Assembly: GCA_000719105.1 (NCBI GenBank)
Contig: JODX01000004.1
Span: 248,001-312,000 of the forward strand
DNA from: Streptomyces sclerotialus
GTDB lineage: Bacteria > Actinomycetota > Actinomycetes > Streptomycetales > Streptomycetaceae
Length of the DNA stretch: 64,000 nucleotides
Direction: 5' to 3'
How positions within the stretch are numbered: position 1 is the stretch's first letter; the number at the start of each line of letters is the position of its first letter. Positions 36,417 through 47,542 of the stretch are shown in pieces. Under the pieces are notes generated by a model that saw only the letters and a program-made list of their open reading frames with translations, did no database searches and was not told where the DNA came from. Position numbers and translations under genes: made by a program.

Positions 36417-37435
36417 CCCGCCGCACCTTCGCACTCGTCCCCACGGCCGACGGCCTGAGGTCCGCGCAGGACCGCTTCGCGGGGGCGGGACGCACCGCCG
36501 TCGTGATGACCATGGGCGCCCTGCACGAGGGGCACGCCACCCTGGTCCGGGCGGCCCGGGAGCACGTCGGCGCCGAGGGCTTCGTCGTCGTCACCGTTTT
36601 CGTGAACCCCTTGCAGTTCGGCGCGGGCGAGGACCTGGACCGCTACCCGCGCACCCTCGACGCCGACCTCAAGGTCGCCGAGCAGGCGGGCGCCGACGTG
36701 GTGTTCGCGCCTTCCGTGGACGAGGTCTACCCCGGCGGCGAACCCCAGGTGCGCATCACGGCCGGACCCATGGGGGAGCGCCTGGAGGGCGCCTCGCGGC
36801 CCGGGCACTTCGACGGCATGCTCACCGTCGTCGCCAAGCTGCTGCACCTCACCCGGCCCGACGTGGCCCTGTACGGGCAGAAGGACGCCCAGCAGCTGGC
36901 CCTCATCCGCCGTATGGTCCGCGATCTCAACTTCGGCACGGAGATCGTCGGCGTGCCGACCGTCCGAGAGACCGACGGCCTGGCCCTGTCCAGCCGCAAC
37001 CGCTACCTGTCCACCGGCGAACGCCGTACGGCCCTGGCGCTGTCCCAGGCCCTGTTCGCGGGCCGCGACCGGCACGCCGCCCAGGAGGCGCTGCGCGCGC
37101 GTGCCCGCGAGGTGCCCGCCACGCGCGCGCGTGCCGAGGCGCTCAGCGCGATCGGCGAGTCCCGCGCGGCGGCCGACGCGCACGCCGTGGCCAAGGCCGC
37201 ACCGTCCGACCGGTCGGGCCCGGCGGCCGTGCGCGCCACCGCCCGGCTGGTCCTGGACGAGGCCGCCAAGCTGACGCCGCCGCTCGAACTGGACTACCTG
37301 GCCCTCGTCGACCCGTCCGACTTCACCGAGATCGCGGACGACCACGCCGGGGAGGCCGTCCTGGCCGTCGCCGCCCGGGTCGGCAACACCCGGCTGATCG
37401 ACAACATCCCCCTCACCTTCGGAGCCGCCTCGTGA
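36413..37435 (+). CDS. panC: Pantothenate synthetase
   Basis: This 340-residue enzyme joins pantoate and beta-alanine using ATP, the last step of vitamin B5 synthesis. Visible motifs are [16 protein letters not shown] (HxGH nucleotide site), [33 protein letters not shown] and [11 protein letters not shown] (KMSKS-like loop). An Ala/Arg-rich insert of about 50 residues near 215-265 makes it longer than the usual 280-290 residues. The ATG at 36413 overlaps the DUF2520 gene by four bases, and the end overlaps nadB. Confidence 0.95.
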   Translation: MTRRTFALVPTADGLRSAQDRFAGAGRTAVVMTMGALHEGHATLVRAAREHVGAEGFVVVTVFVNPLQFGAGEDLDRYPRTLDADLKVAEQAGADVVFAPSVDEVYPGGEPQVRITAGPMGERLEGASRPGHFDGMLTVVAKLLHLTRPDVALYGQKDAQQLALIRRMVRDLNFGTEIVGVPTVRETDGLALSSRNRYLSTGERRTALALSQALFAGRDRHAAQEALRARAREVPATRARAEALSAIGESRAAADAHAVAKAAPSDRSGPAAVRATARLVLDEAAKLTPPLELDYLALVDPSDFTEIADDHAGEAVLAVAARVGNTRLIDNIPLTFGAAS

Positions 37436-39210
37436 CCGGCACAGGCATACGACTGCACGCACCGGACCCCGGGTGGGCCATCACCGCGGACGTCGTGGTC
37501 GTCGGCTCCGGGGTCGCCGGCCTGACCGCCGCGCTGCGCTGCGAGGCCGCGGGCCTGGACACCGTGGTCGTCACCAAGGCCCGCCTCGACGACGGCTCCA
37601 CCCGCTGGGCCCAGGGCGGCATAGCCGCGGCCCTCGGCGAGGGCGACACCCCCGAGCAGCACCGCGACGACACCCTCGTCGCGGGCGCGGGCCTGTGCGA
37701 CGAGGAGGCCGTGCGCCTCCTGGTCACCGAGGGCCCCGACGCGGTACGCCGCCTGATCGAAACGGGCGCCCGCTTCGACGAGTCCCCGGAAGGGGAACTG
37801 GCGCTGACCCGGGAGGGCGGCCACCACCGCCGCCGCATCGCCCACGCGGGCGGCGACGCCACCGGGGCCGAGATCTCCCGGGCGCTCGTCGAGGCCGTCC
37901 GCGCGCGTGGGATGCGCACCATCGAGAACGCGCTCGTCCTGGACCTCCTCACCGACGCCGACGGCCGTACCGCGGGCGTCACCCTGCACGTCATGGGCGA
38001 GGGCCGGCACGACGGCGTGGGCGCCGTCCACGCGCCCGCCGTGGTCCTCGCCACCGGCGGCATGGGCCAGGTCTTCTCGGCCACCACCAACCCCTCCGTC
38101 TCCACCGGCGACGGCGTGGCCCTCGCCCTGCGCGCGGGCGCCGAGGTCAGCGACCTGGAGTTCGTGCAGTTCCACCCGACGGTGCTCTTCCTCGGACCCG
38201 AGGCGGAGGGCCAGCAGCCCCTCGTCTCCGAGGCCGTACGGGGAGAGGGCGCCCACCTGGTCGACGCGGACGGCGTGCGCTTCATGACCGGGCAGCACGA
38301 GCTGGGCGAGCTGGCGCCCCGCGACATCGTCGCCAAGGGCATCATGCGCCGCATGCGCGAGCAGGGCGCCGAGCACATGTACCTGGACGCCCGGCACTTC
38401 GGCGCCGACATGTGGGAGCACCGCTTCCCGACGATCCTCGCCGCGTGCCGCGCCCACGGCATCGATCCGGTCACCGAGCCGATCCCCGTGGCGCCGGCTG
38501 CCCACTACGCCTCCGGGGGCGTGCGCACGGACGACCACGGACGGACGACCGTACCGGGCCTGTACGCGTGCGGGGAGGTCGCCTGCACCGGCGTCCACGG
38601 CGCCAACCGGCTCGCCTCCAACTCGCTCCTCGAGGGCCTCGTCTACGCCGAGCGCATCGCCGCCGACATCGCCGCGGTCCGGGCCGCGGGTGGCCTCCCC
38701 GCGCGCGCGGCGCAGCCCGTCGCGCACCCGGAGCGGCCCGCGTACCCGCTGCTCGCCCCGGAGGCGCGCTTCGCGATCCAGCGGATCATGACGAACGGAG
38801 CGGGCGTCCTGCGCTCGGCGGCCTCCCTGGACGCCGCGGCGGCCGCCCTCGACCGGCTGGACGGCGACGCCCGCGACGCCCTCGCCGAGGGCGGCAAGAC
38901 CGCCGAGCCCGGCGTTGAGACCTGGGAGACCACCAATCTCCTGTACGTGGCCCGCGTCCTGGTCGCCGCCGCCCGGCTGCGCGAGGAGACGCGCGGCTGC
39001 CACTGGCGTGAGGACCACGCCGAGCGCGACGACGCGGCCTGGCGGCGGCATGTCGTCGTTCGGCTGAATACCGACCGTGCACTGGCCGTGCACACCACGG
39101 ACACCCCAGACTTCCCAGCGACCCTCCCTCGGACTCCGGGCGCCGCCCGGCCCGCGGGGAACCCCCACACCCCGGCCCCAGCGCCCTTCCCAGGAGCAGT
39201 GACGACGTGA
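37432..39210 (+). CDS. nadB: L-aspartate oxidase
   Basis: This 592-residue flavoprotein oxidises L-aspartate to iminoaspartate, the first step of de novo NAD synthesis. It has an FAD dinucleotide site ([18 protein letters not shown]), [32 protein letters not shown] and [16 protein letters not shown], with ASGGVRTD near residue 360. It has the fumarate reductase-type fold. The C-terminal 40 residues after about 550 are variable and Pro-rich. nadA is not adjacent. The GTG start overlaps panC and the end overlaps nadC, so all are co-translated. Confidence 0.95.
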   Translation: MTGTGIRLHAPDPGWAITADVVVVGSGVAGLTAALRCEAAGLDTVVVTKARLDDGSTRWAQGGIAAALGEGDTPEQHRDDTLVAGAGLCDEEAVRLLVTEGPDAVRRLIETGARFDESPEGELALTREGGHHRRRIAHAGGDATGAEISRALVEAVRARGMRTIENALVLDLLTDADGRTAGVTLHVMGEGRHDGVGAVHAPAVVLATGGMGQVFSATTNPSVSTGDGVALALRAGAEVSDLEFVQFHPTVLFLGPEAEGQQPLVSEAVRGEGAHLVDADGVRFMTGQHELGELAPRDIVAKGIMRRMREQGAEHMYLDARHFGADMWEHRFPTILAACRAHGIDPVTEPIPVAPAAHYASGGVRTDDHGRTTVPGLYACGEVACTGVHGANRLASNSLLEGLVYAERIAADIAAVRAAGGLPARAAQPVAHPERPAYPLLAPEARFAIQRIMTNGAGVLRSAASLDAAAAALDRLDGDARDALAEGGKTAEPGVETWETTNLLYVARVLVAAARLREETRGCHWREDHAERDDAAWRRHVVVRLNTDRALAVHTTDTPDFPATLPRTPGAARPAGNPHTPAPAPFPGAVTT

Positions 39211-40190
39211 CCTCCCCCGACCTTCCCCTCGCCGAGAGCGGCGGCTGCGGCGACGGCTGCGCCTGCGGCTCGGACGCGGACGCCCTCGAGGCGTACATGG
39301 AGTGCGGGCTCGACCCCGCGCTCGCCGAACTCCTCGCCGACGCGGGGCTCGACCCCGTGGAGGTCGAGGACATCGCCAACGTGGCCATCCAGGAGGACCT
39401 GGACAACGGCGTCGACGTCACCACGGTCGCCACCATCCCGGAGGACGCCCGCGCCACCGCCGACTTCACCGCGCGCGAGGCGGGCGTCGCGGCGGGGCTC
39501 AGAGTCGCCGAGGCGGTCCTCTCCGTGGTCTGCACCGACGAGTTCGAGGTCGAGCGCCACGTGGAGGACGGCGACCGGGTCGAGGCCGGCCAGAAGCTGC
39601 TGAGCGTCACCACCCGCACCCGCGACCTCCTCACGGCCGAGCGCAGCGCGCTCAACATCCTGTGCCGCCTCTCCGGCATCGCGACGGCCACGCGCGCGTG
39701 GGCGGACGCCCTGGAGGGCACGAAGGCGAAGGTGCGGGACACCCGGAAGACGACGCCCGGGCTGCGTTCCCTGGAGAAGTACGCCGTCCGCTGCGGCGGC
39801 GGGGTCAACCACCGCATGTCCCTGTCGGACGCGGCCCTGGTCAAGGACAACCACGTGGTCGCCGCCGGCGGTGTCGCGCAGGCCTTCAAGGCCGTACGGG
39901 AGGAGTTCCCGGACGTACCGATCGAGGTCGAGGTCGACACCCTGCACCAGCTGCGCGAGGTCGTCGACGCGGGCGCCGACCTGATCCTGCTGGACAACTT
40001 CACGCCGGCCGAGTGCGCGGAGGCGGTGGCCCTGGTCGACGGCCGCGCCCTGCTGGAGGCCTCCGGCCGCCTCACGCTGGACAACGCCCGGGCGTACGCG
40101 GACACGGGCGTGGACTTCCTGGCCGTGGGCGCCCTGACCCACTCCTCGCCGATCCTCGACATCGGCCTCGACCTGCGAGCGGCGGAGTAG
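39207..40190 (+). CDS. nadC: Nicotinate-nucleotide diphosphorylase (carboxylating)
   Basis: This 327-residue enzyme makes nicotinate mononucleotide from quinolinate and PRPP. Catalytic segments are RKTTPGLRSLEKYAVRCGG, NHRMSLSDAALVKDNH and EVEVDTLHQLREVV, with the closing DFLAVGALTHS. The N-terminus has a Cys-rich extension, GGCGDGCACG (residues 11-20), before the family domain begins near residue 30. The extension may bind a metal, or be unstructured. The GTG at 39207 overlaps nadB by four bases. coaX follows after 17 bases. Confidence 0.95.
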   Translation: MTSPDLPLAESGGCGDGCACGSDADALEAYMECGLDPALAELLADAGLDPVEVEDIANVAIQEDLDNGVDVTTVATIPEDARATADFTAREAGVAAGLRVAEAVLSVVCTDEFEVERHVEDGDRVEAGQKLLSVTTRTRDLLTAERSALNILCRLSGIATATRAWADALEGTKAKVRDTRKTTPGLRSLEKYAVRCGGGVNHRMSLSDAALVKDNHVVAAGGVAQAFKAVREEFPDVPIEVEVDTLHQLREVVDAGADLILLDNFTPAECAEAVALVDGRALLEASGRLTLDNARAYADTGVDFLAVGALTHSSPILDIGLDLRAAE

Positions 40191-40207
40191 GAAGCGGGGG
40201 TAGGGCC

Positions 40208-41005
40208 ATGCTGCTGACGATCGACGTGGGCAACACCCACACCGTCCTGGGACTGTTCGACGGCGAGGACATCGTCGAACACTGGCGCATCTCCACGGAC
40301 GCGCGCCGTACGGCCGACGAGCTGGCGGTGCTGCTCCAGGGGCTGATGGGCATGCACCCGCTCCTCGGCGAGGAGCTCGGCGACGGCATCGACGGCATCG
40401 CGATCTGCTCGACGGTGCCGTCCGTGCTGCACGAGCTGCGCGAAGTGACCCGCCGGTACTACGGCGACGTGCCCGCGGTCCTGGTCGAGCCGGGCATCAA
40501 GACGGGCGTGCCGATCCTCGTGGACAACCCCAAGGAGGTCGGCGCCGACCGCATCATCAACTCGGTGGCGGCGGTCGAGCTGTACGGCGGTCCGGCGATC
40601 GTCGTGGACTTCGGCACGGCGACGACGTTCGACGCGGTGTCCGCGCGCGGGGAGTACGTGGGCGGGGTGATCGCGCCGGGCATCGAGATCTCGGTGGAGG
40701 CGCTCGGCATCCGCGGTGCCCAGCTCCGCAAGATCGAACTGGCCCGCCCGCGCGCGGTGATCGGCAAGAACACGGTCGAGGCCATGCAGTCCGGCATCGT
40801 CCACGGCTTCGCGGGCCAGGTCGACGGCGTGGTCGGCCGCATGGCGCGGGAACTCGCGGACGACCCCGACGACGTCACGGTCATCGCCACGGGCGGCCTG
40901 GCCCCCATCATCCTCGGCGAGGCGTCGGTCATCGACGAGCACGAGCCGTGGCTCACACTGATCGGCCTGCGCCTGGTGTACGAGCGCAACGTCGCCCGGA
41001 TGTGA
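40208..41005 (+). CDS. coaX: Type III pantothenate kinase
   Basis: This 265-residue kinase phosphorylates pantothenate, the committed step of coenzyme A synthesis. The ASKHA-fold motifs are DVGNTHTVLGLFD (phosphate 1), GADRIINSVAA, DFGTATTFDAV and TGGLAPII. Type III enzymes need a monovalent cation and are not inhibited by CoA. It closes the operon DUF2520-panC-nadB-nadC-coaX, giving one transcript for pantothenate use and NAD synthesis. Confidence 0.95.
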   Translation: MLLTIDVGNTHTVLGLFDGEDIVEHWRISTDARRTADELAVLLQGLMGMHPLLGEELGDGIDGIAICSTVPSVLHELREVTRRYYGDVPAVLVEPGIKTGVPILVDNPKEVGADRIINSVAAVELYGGPAIVVDFGTATTFDAVSARGEYVGGVIAPGIEISVEALGIRGAQLRKIELARPRAVIGKNTVEAMQSGIVHGFAGQVDGVVGRMARELADDPDDVTVIATGGLAPIILGEASVIDEHEPWLTLIGLRLVYERNVARM

Positions 41006-41104
41006 ACCCGCCGCGCCCCCGGAACGGCGCCCGCCCGGGTGGCTCGGCCGCGCCACGCGCGAGCATCACGTCGCTTTTGTCTGATTAGCGCGTACTGTCG
41101 CCGC

Positions 41105-41839
41105 ATGCCCACGCCCTACGGATCCCGCGGCGCCATGGCGTTCGGCGCGGAGGAGCTGCGTGTGCTCCGCCGCGCCCTCGCCCTCGCCGCCGACCCCCGC
41201 TCCGCCTCAGCCGAGGACGTCCACGCCTGCCTGCGGCTCGCCGAGTCCGTCGACGAGACGGCCCGCGAGAGCGCCCGACTGAGGGCCTTCCTGCTGGCCG
41301 ACCTCGCCCGGTACCGTGCGGCCCTGCCCGGGTCCGTCACGGGCTACCTGGCGCTCCTGGACGACGTCCTGGCGGCCGGCCACCGCCCCACGCCGGACGA
41401 TCTCGCGGCCCTGCACGCTCTCCGGGGCAATCCCGCGGCGGCCGCTCTCCTGGAGCGCTGCACACACGCGCGGGAGGGCACCCCGGCCGGCCGCGCAGAG
41501 GACCCGGAACCGGCCACCGCCGCCGTGGCCCGCACGGCCCGGGTCGCTTCCGCGGTCCCCGCGGTCCCGGCCTCCCGTGCCCGGCTCATGGCCGTCGCAG
41601 GGGGCCTGTCCGCCGGCACGCGCGCGCGTGCCGCCTCCGATTCGCCCGGCGCGAGCCCCTTGGAGCAGCCGGCCAGGCCCGCTGAGCCCGTGCGGCCGTC
41701 CCGGGGGCCCGGCGTTCCGTCCCGGCCGGCGGCCCCGGGACCCGACCGCCGCCCCATCCCGACCCCCGGCGAGGTGTTCCCGCCCAAGCGCAAGCCGGTC
41801 CCGCCGACGCCCCCGTCCCAGCAGCTCGTCGCCGGCTGA
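41105..41839 (+). CDS. Conserved hypothetical protein, helical N-terminus and Pro-rich tail
   Basis: This is a 244-residue protein with no recognised family. Residues about 12-125 are mostly helical (GAEELRVLRRALALAADPRSAS, CLRLAESVDETARESARLRAFL, SVTGYLALLDDVLAAG, DDLAALHALRGNPAAAALLERC). The remaining 115 residues are rich in Ala, Pro and Arg and look disordered, ending PPSQQLVAG. The ATG at 41105 is used. It follows coaX with a 99-base gap. Confidence 0.7.
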   Translation: MPTPYGSRGAMAFGAEELRVLRRALALAADPRSASAEDVHACLRLAESVDETARESARLRAFLLADLARYRAALPGSVTGYLALLDDVLAAGHRPTPDDLAALHALRGNPAAAALLERCTHAREGTPAGRAEDPEPATAAVARTARVASAVPAVPASRARLMAVAGGLSAGTRARAASDSPGASPLEQPARPAEPVRPSRGPGVPSRPAAPGPDRRPIPTPGEVFPPKRKPVPPTPPSQQLVAG

Positions 41840-41970
41840 GGCGCGGGCCGGCCGCGGGCCGGGTGCAGGGCGCCCCGGGCGCGTCCGGCAGCACCCGCCG
41901 GGCCCCGCCGGCGCGACATCCGCGCCCACCCGACCGGGATCCGCCGGGCTCCCCTGGCTACCCTGGAGCC

Positions 41971-42153
41971 ATGGACTACGTCTCCGCGCTGCTGCCGCCC
42001 GTTGTGATGGCCGTGTTCTTCGTCGGCGTCATCAGGGTCATCGTCAAGACCCAGGGGGGCACCAACAAGACCAAGGAGGACGCGATCGTCGACGCCGCTC
42101 TCGCGCGCGCGGAGGGCGTCCGGCAGACCTCCGGCGGCGAAGCCAAGGGCTGA
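41971..42153 (+). CDS. Small single-pass membrane protein (60 residues)
   Basis: The first 25 residues (MDYVSALLPPVVMAVFFVGVI) form a membrane helix. The rest is charged and cytoplasmic (KTQGGTNKTKEDAIVDAALARAE). Small proteins of this shape are common in Streptomyces, and the function is unknown. The ATG at 41971 follows GGAG. A strong terminator lies 63 bases downstream. Confidence 0.7.
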   Translation: MDYVSALLPPVVMAVFFVGVIRVIVKTQGGTNKTKEDAIVDAALARAEGVRQTSGGEAKG

Positions 42154-42215
42154 GCCCGCACTCCCGGGTCCGGGAACCGGGGCGAACGCAGCGTTCCCGT
42201 CGCCGGGTCCCCATT

Positions 42216-42257
42216 GGCGTACGACTCATCTGCTTTTCGAGTCGTACGCCCTTTTTG
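42216..42257 (+). terminator. Intrinsic terminator upstream of the BlaI-type gene
   Basis: A perfect 12-base inverted repeat GGCGTACGACTC (42216-42227) / GAGTCGTACGCC (42239-42250) with an 11-base loop is followed by CTTTTT. It ends the transcript of the small membrane protein. Because it also sits about 37 bases before the BlaI-type GTG, the palindrome could serve as a repressor site as well. Confidence 0.75.
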
Positions 42258-42286
42258 TTCCGCTTCTCCCGCTAAGGTGTCGAGTT

Positions 42287-42760
42287 GTGCCTCGCCCATT
42301 GGGAGAACTCGAAGACGCGGTCATGACGCGGGTGTGGAAGTGGAACCGCCCGGTGACCGTTCGGGAAGTCCTGGAAGACCTGCAACAGGAACGGTCCATC
42401 GCATACACCACCGTGATGACGGTTCTGGACAATCTCCATCAGAAGGGCTGGGTGCGCCGTGAGGCGGAAGGCCGGGCCTATCGATATGAGGCGGTCTCCA
42501 CCCGCCCCGCCTACGCGGCCGCTCTCATGAACGACGCCTGGTCGCAGAGCGACAACCCCGCGGCCGCGCTCGTCGCCTTCTTCGGCATGATGAGCGAGGA
42601 ACAGCGACAGGCGCTGAGCGACGCCGTCCGTATCGTGCAAGGCCCCGAGCCCGCCGAAACCGCTGCTGAAACCGCCGTCGAATCGCCGGGCGAATCATCC
42701 GCGCCGTCCGACGCCCGCGATGAGAACCCCGCCTCCCCGCAGGACGGCAGCGGGCGATAG
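42287..42760 (+). CDS. BlaI/MecI/CopY-family transcriptional repressor
   Basis: This 157-residue protein has the Penicillinase_R winged helix in residues 1-80 (LGELEDAVMTRVWKWNRPVTVREVLEDL, TTVMTVLDNLHQKGWVRRE) and a dimer region to about 115. The tail is Ala/Glu/Ser-rich and non-conserved. BlaI relatives repress beta-lactamase, copper or membrane-stress genes. The usual BlaR1-type sensor protease is not adjacent. The GTG at 42287 has little room for a ribosome site after the terminator hairpin, so the transcript may be leaderless. Confidence 0.85.
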   Translation: MPRPLGELEDAVMTRVWKWNRPVTVREVLEDLQQERSIAYTTVMTVLDNLHQKGWVRREAEGRAYRYEAVSTRPAYAAALMNDAWSQSDNPAAALVAFFGMMSEEQRQALSDAVRIVQGPEPAETAAETAVESPGESSAPSDARDENPASPQDGSGR

Positions 42761-42769
42761 CGTCCGCTC

Positions 42770-43303
42770 ATGCCAGCAGCGAGTCCCGAAGTCACCGCAA
42801 AAGCCATCACGGTCCGGCGGGCCAGGACCGGCGATGTCCCGCACGTCCGGCGCCTGCTCGACGCCTACGTCCGCCAGGGCATCCTGCTCGACAAAGCGAC
42901 GGTGACGCTTTACGAGGACATCCAGGAGTTCTGGGTCGCCGAACGCGACGACAACGCCCGGGTGGTGGGCTGCGGAGCCCTGCACGTGATGTGGGAAGAC
43001 CTCGCGGAAGTCCGCACTCTCGCGGTGGACCCCGAGGCCAGGGGACTGGGGGTGGGCCACCAGTTGCTGGAGAAGTTGCTGCACACCGCCCGCTGGCTGG
43101 GCGTTCGCCGGGTTTTCTGTCTGACCTTCGAAGTCGACTTCTTCGCCAAGCACGGCTTCGTGGAGATCGGCGAGACTCCGGTGGACACCGATGTCTACGC
43201 GGAGCTGTTGCGTTCCTATGACGAGGGCGTGGCCGAGTTCCTCGGTCTCGAACGAGTGAAACCGAACACCTTGGGCAACAGCCGGATGCTTCTGCATCTG
43301 TGA
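42770..43303 (+). CDS. GNAT N-acetyltransferase, N-acetylglutamate synthase-like
   Basis: This 177-residue GNAT protein is similar to the short mycobacterial-type ArgA that acetylates glutamate in arginine synthesis. Visible features are VRRARTGDVPHVRRLLDAYVRQGILLDK, ALHVMWEDLAEVRTLAVDP, and the acetyl-CoA loop ARGLGVGHQLLEKLL. FCLTFEVDFFAKHGFVEIGE completes the fold. It follows the BlaI-type gene by nine bases on the same strand. No other arginine genes are nearby, so the assignment rests on similarity. Confidence 0.82.
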   Translation: MPAASPEVTAKAITVRRARTGDVPHVRRLLDAYVRQGILLDKATVTLYEDIQEFWVAERDDNARVVGCGALHVMWEDLAEVRTLAVDPEARGLGVGHQLLEKLLHTARWLGVRRVFCLTFEVDFFAKHGFVEIGETPVDTDVYAELLRSYDEGVAEFLGLERVKPNTLGNSRMLLHL

Positions 43304-43473
43304 TCGCTGTGCATCGCCGCAACGATCGGACGGTTCGGTGCGGTGTATTCCGGGAGAGTCCGCGTTGCCCAGGTTCCCTATGTCCGAAACGCGTACGTTT
43401 CCGGTCTTCCTCGGGACTGCGGGTCTCTCCCGGGGGTTTGTGTTTTTCCAGCAAAAGCGGTTTGCTTTCCGAC

Positions 43474-43495
43474 GTACTGCAGTACTGCATATAAC
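43474..43495 (+). promoter_or_regulatory. Palindrome and -10-like box upstream of lsr2
   Basis: A perfect 12-base palindrome GTACTGCAGTAC (43474-43485) is followed by TATAAC (43490-43495), about 70 bases before the lsr2 start. The surrounding 43400-43500 stretch is less GC-rich than the genes, which fits Lsr2 binding to its own promoter. No good -35 box was found. Confidence 0.4.
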
Positions 43496-43563
43496 AGGGG
43501 ACGTGAAACAGCGGCTCCGGCCGCGGACCCTCGGCCCTCAAGTTATCGATGAAAGGAAATCCG

Positions 43564-43899
43564 GTGGCACAGAAGGTTCAGGTCCTTCTTGTCGACGACC
43601 TCGACGGTGGCGAGGCGGACGAGACCGTGACGTTCGCGCTGGACGGCAAGACGTACGAGATCGACCTCACGACCGCCAACGCGGACAAGCTCCGCGGCCT
43701 TCTTGAGCCCTACGTGAAGGGCGGTCGTCGTACCGGAGGCCGTGCTTCGGGCGGACGCGGAAAGGCGCGCGCAGCCTCCGGCGGCAGCCAGGACACCGCG
43801 CAGATCCGCGCCTGGGCGAAGGAGAACGGCTACGAGGTCAACGACCGCGGCCGTGTTCCCGCCTCCATCCGCGAGGCCTACGAGAAGGCCAACGGCTGA
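43564..43899 (+). CDS. lsr2: Lsr2 nucleoid-associated silencer
   Basis: This 111-residue histone-like protein binds AT-rich DNA and silences foreign and specialised-metabolism genes. The N-terminal dimer domain (AQKVQVLLVDDLDGGEADETV) and the C-terminal DNA-binding domain (IRAWAKENGYEVNDRGRVPA) with the AT-hook-like RGR are intact. A Gly/Arg-rich linker separates them. The GTG at 43564 has AAAGGA seven bases before it, preferred over the ATG at 43549. Its last 22 bases overlap the convergent hypothetical gene. Confidence 0.96.
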   Translation: MAQKVQVLLVDDLDGGEADETVTFALDGKTYEIDLTTANADKLRGLLEPYVKGGRRTGGRASGGRGKARAASGGSQDTAQIRAWAKENGYEVNDRGRVPASIREAYEKANG

Positions 43900-44510
43900 C
43901 GGCGCACCCGCCGCAGCCGGACCCGGTGGCACTCATTGGCCACCGTGTCCACCAGTCGTACGAGGTCGGGAGTGCCCCCGCCGCCTCCCAGCGCCGACAG
44001 CGCCGGCAGCGAAGCCTCCACCTCATGCCCCGGCTCGGGGGGCCGCAGCCACACGGCGGCCTCCCGTGGACCGGACCGGCCCGCGGACGGCGGGCGGAGC
44101 GGGGCGGCGACACCGGCGCGGCCGGTGGGGCAGGACTCCCGCCCGCCGCCCCGGCACGGCCGCGGAGCCTCCATGCAGCCGCCGGCCCCGAAGACCGCCA
44201 GATCCAGGTCGAGGCTCCCCCACTCCAGCCACTCGAGCAGGCCCGGCAGCTCGTCCGCGCTTCCCGCGGCGACCAGGAACCGCAGCCGCCCTCCGTGGAA
44301 CGCCACCGGAGAACCCGGGCCCGGGCCCGGCTGCCGCAGCGCCACGACGCCGGCCTCCGCGGGCACGTCGAGGACATCGAAGCGCAGGCCCGTCAACAGC
44401 CGCACCGGCGGTCCGGGCGCCGTGGCCCAGCCGAGCTCGTTCTCGTACCACCGCCGCAGCCCACCGCCCGGGGACGGCGGACAGTGGGGGAGGGGGACGA
44501 TGGGCGCCAT
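43878..44510 (-). CDS. Hypothetical protein, possibly Prim-Pol-related
   Basis: This 210-residue protein has a recognisable LRRWYENELGWAT start, then RLLTGLRFDVLDVPAEAG. The pattern recalls the N-terminal part of small actinobacterial proteins annotated as bifunctional primase/polymerase-like, but no catalytic acidic motif was identified. Gly/Pro/Arg-rich linkers interrupt the fold, and the C-terminus VANECHRVRLRR is basic. The ATG at 44510 is used, and a GTG at 44519 is possible. Its 3-prime end overlaps lsr2 by 22 bases. Confidence 0.6.
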   Translation of the reverse strand: MAPIVPLPHCPPSPGGGLRRWYENELGWATAPGPPVRLLTGLRFDVLDVPAEAGVVALRQPGPGPGSPVAFHGGRLRFLVAAGSADELPGLLEWLEWGSLDLDLAVFGAGGCMEAPRPCRGGGRESCPTGRAGVAAPLRPPSAGRSGPREAAVWLRPPEPGHEVEASLPALSALGGGGGTPDLVRLVDTVANECHRVRLRRVRRQPLAFS

Positions 44511-44616
44511 GAGTGGCACAACCCCGCCTCCGACGCCCGGGTTACGCTCGGTAGGTGCCTGTGCGCGCAGGGTGCCATGACCGGGGGCGTCCGGGAGTGG
44601 TCACCGGCGCAAGGAT

Positions 44617-44737
44617 GTTCGCCCATAGCGGAGGGAACCGGTGCGCGCGGCATGGAGTGTCAGTCCCTACGGGTAAGACATCCCTAGTGGGAGGGGGGCG
44701 ACACGCAGGCAAGGCCGTCTCACGTTCGCCATCGGCG
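44617..44737 (+). promoter_or_regulatory. Two ClgR-type boxes upstream of clpC
   Basis: GTTCGC-N5-GCG occurs twice, at 44617-44630 and 44724-44737, matching the consensus I recall for ClgR, the activator of clp genes in Streptomyces and mycobacteria. Both lie in the 431-base gap before clpC. They are motif matches only. Confidence 0.55.
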
Positions 44738-44768
44738 TACCGGTGGTTGGGGTAAGTGCCTGGCCTGC

Positions 44769-44795
44769 GGGAACATCGTCTCGCACCATCGGGTT
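44769..44795 (+). promoter_or_regulatory. SigR-type promoter upstream of clpC
   Basis: GGGAAC (44769-44774) and GTT (44793-44795) are separated by exactly 18 bases, fitting the SigR consensus GGGAAT-N18-GTT except for one base. As I recall, clpC is a member of the thiol-stress SigR regulon in S. coelicolor. The site is about 147 bases before the start codon. Confidence 0.5.
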
Positions 44796-44893
44796 GGAGC
44801 AGATGTCGGCGTTCGGGGTCAGGAGGCCAAGGACGGTGTCGGCAGTTGGAATGAGCGGTCCCCGCTTGCGGGACTAAGCTGCGGAAGGACAGC

Positions 44894-44910
44894 GAGGGGA
44901 GCGTCCCCTC
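44894..44910 (+). promoter_or_regulatory. Leader hairpin before the clpC ribosome site
   Basis: GAGGGGA (44894-44900) and TCCCCTC (44904-44910) form a 7-base stem with a 3-base loop, ending 16 bases before the ribosome site GAGGAG (44927-44932). It may affect translation or mRNA stability. Confidence 0.4.
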
Positions 44911-44941
44911 ACTGCCTGACCGCTCTGAGGAGCGATTAACG

Positions 44942-47464
<2,523 letters not shown>

Positions 47465-47488
47465 GCGCTGCGCTCGGCTTGAGCGGTA

Positions 47489-47530
47489 GGGGGTGCCCCG
47501 GGGTTTCGGCTCCGGGGCGCCCCCTTTTTT
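47489..47530 (+). terminator. Intrinsic terminator of clpC
   Basis: A 13-base stem (47489-47501 with 47512-47524, one T-G pair) has a 10-base loop and a run of six T residues (47525-47530). It lies in the 78-base gap between convergent clpC and the NACHT gene. Confidence 0.85.
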
Positions 47531-47542
47531 CTCTGCTTGTGT

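Noticed and set aside
33183..36434. 1083-codon open frame on the minus strand
   Set aside because: It overlaps several well-supported genes in other frames and shows no domain.
42216..42250. BlaI operator
   Set aside because: The palindrome is followed by a T-run and lies after a gene, so a terminator is the better call; an operator role is only a possibility.
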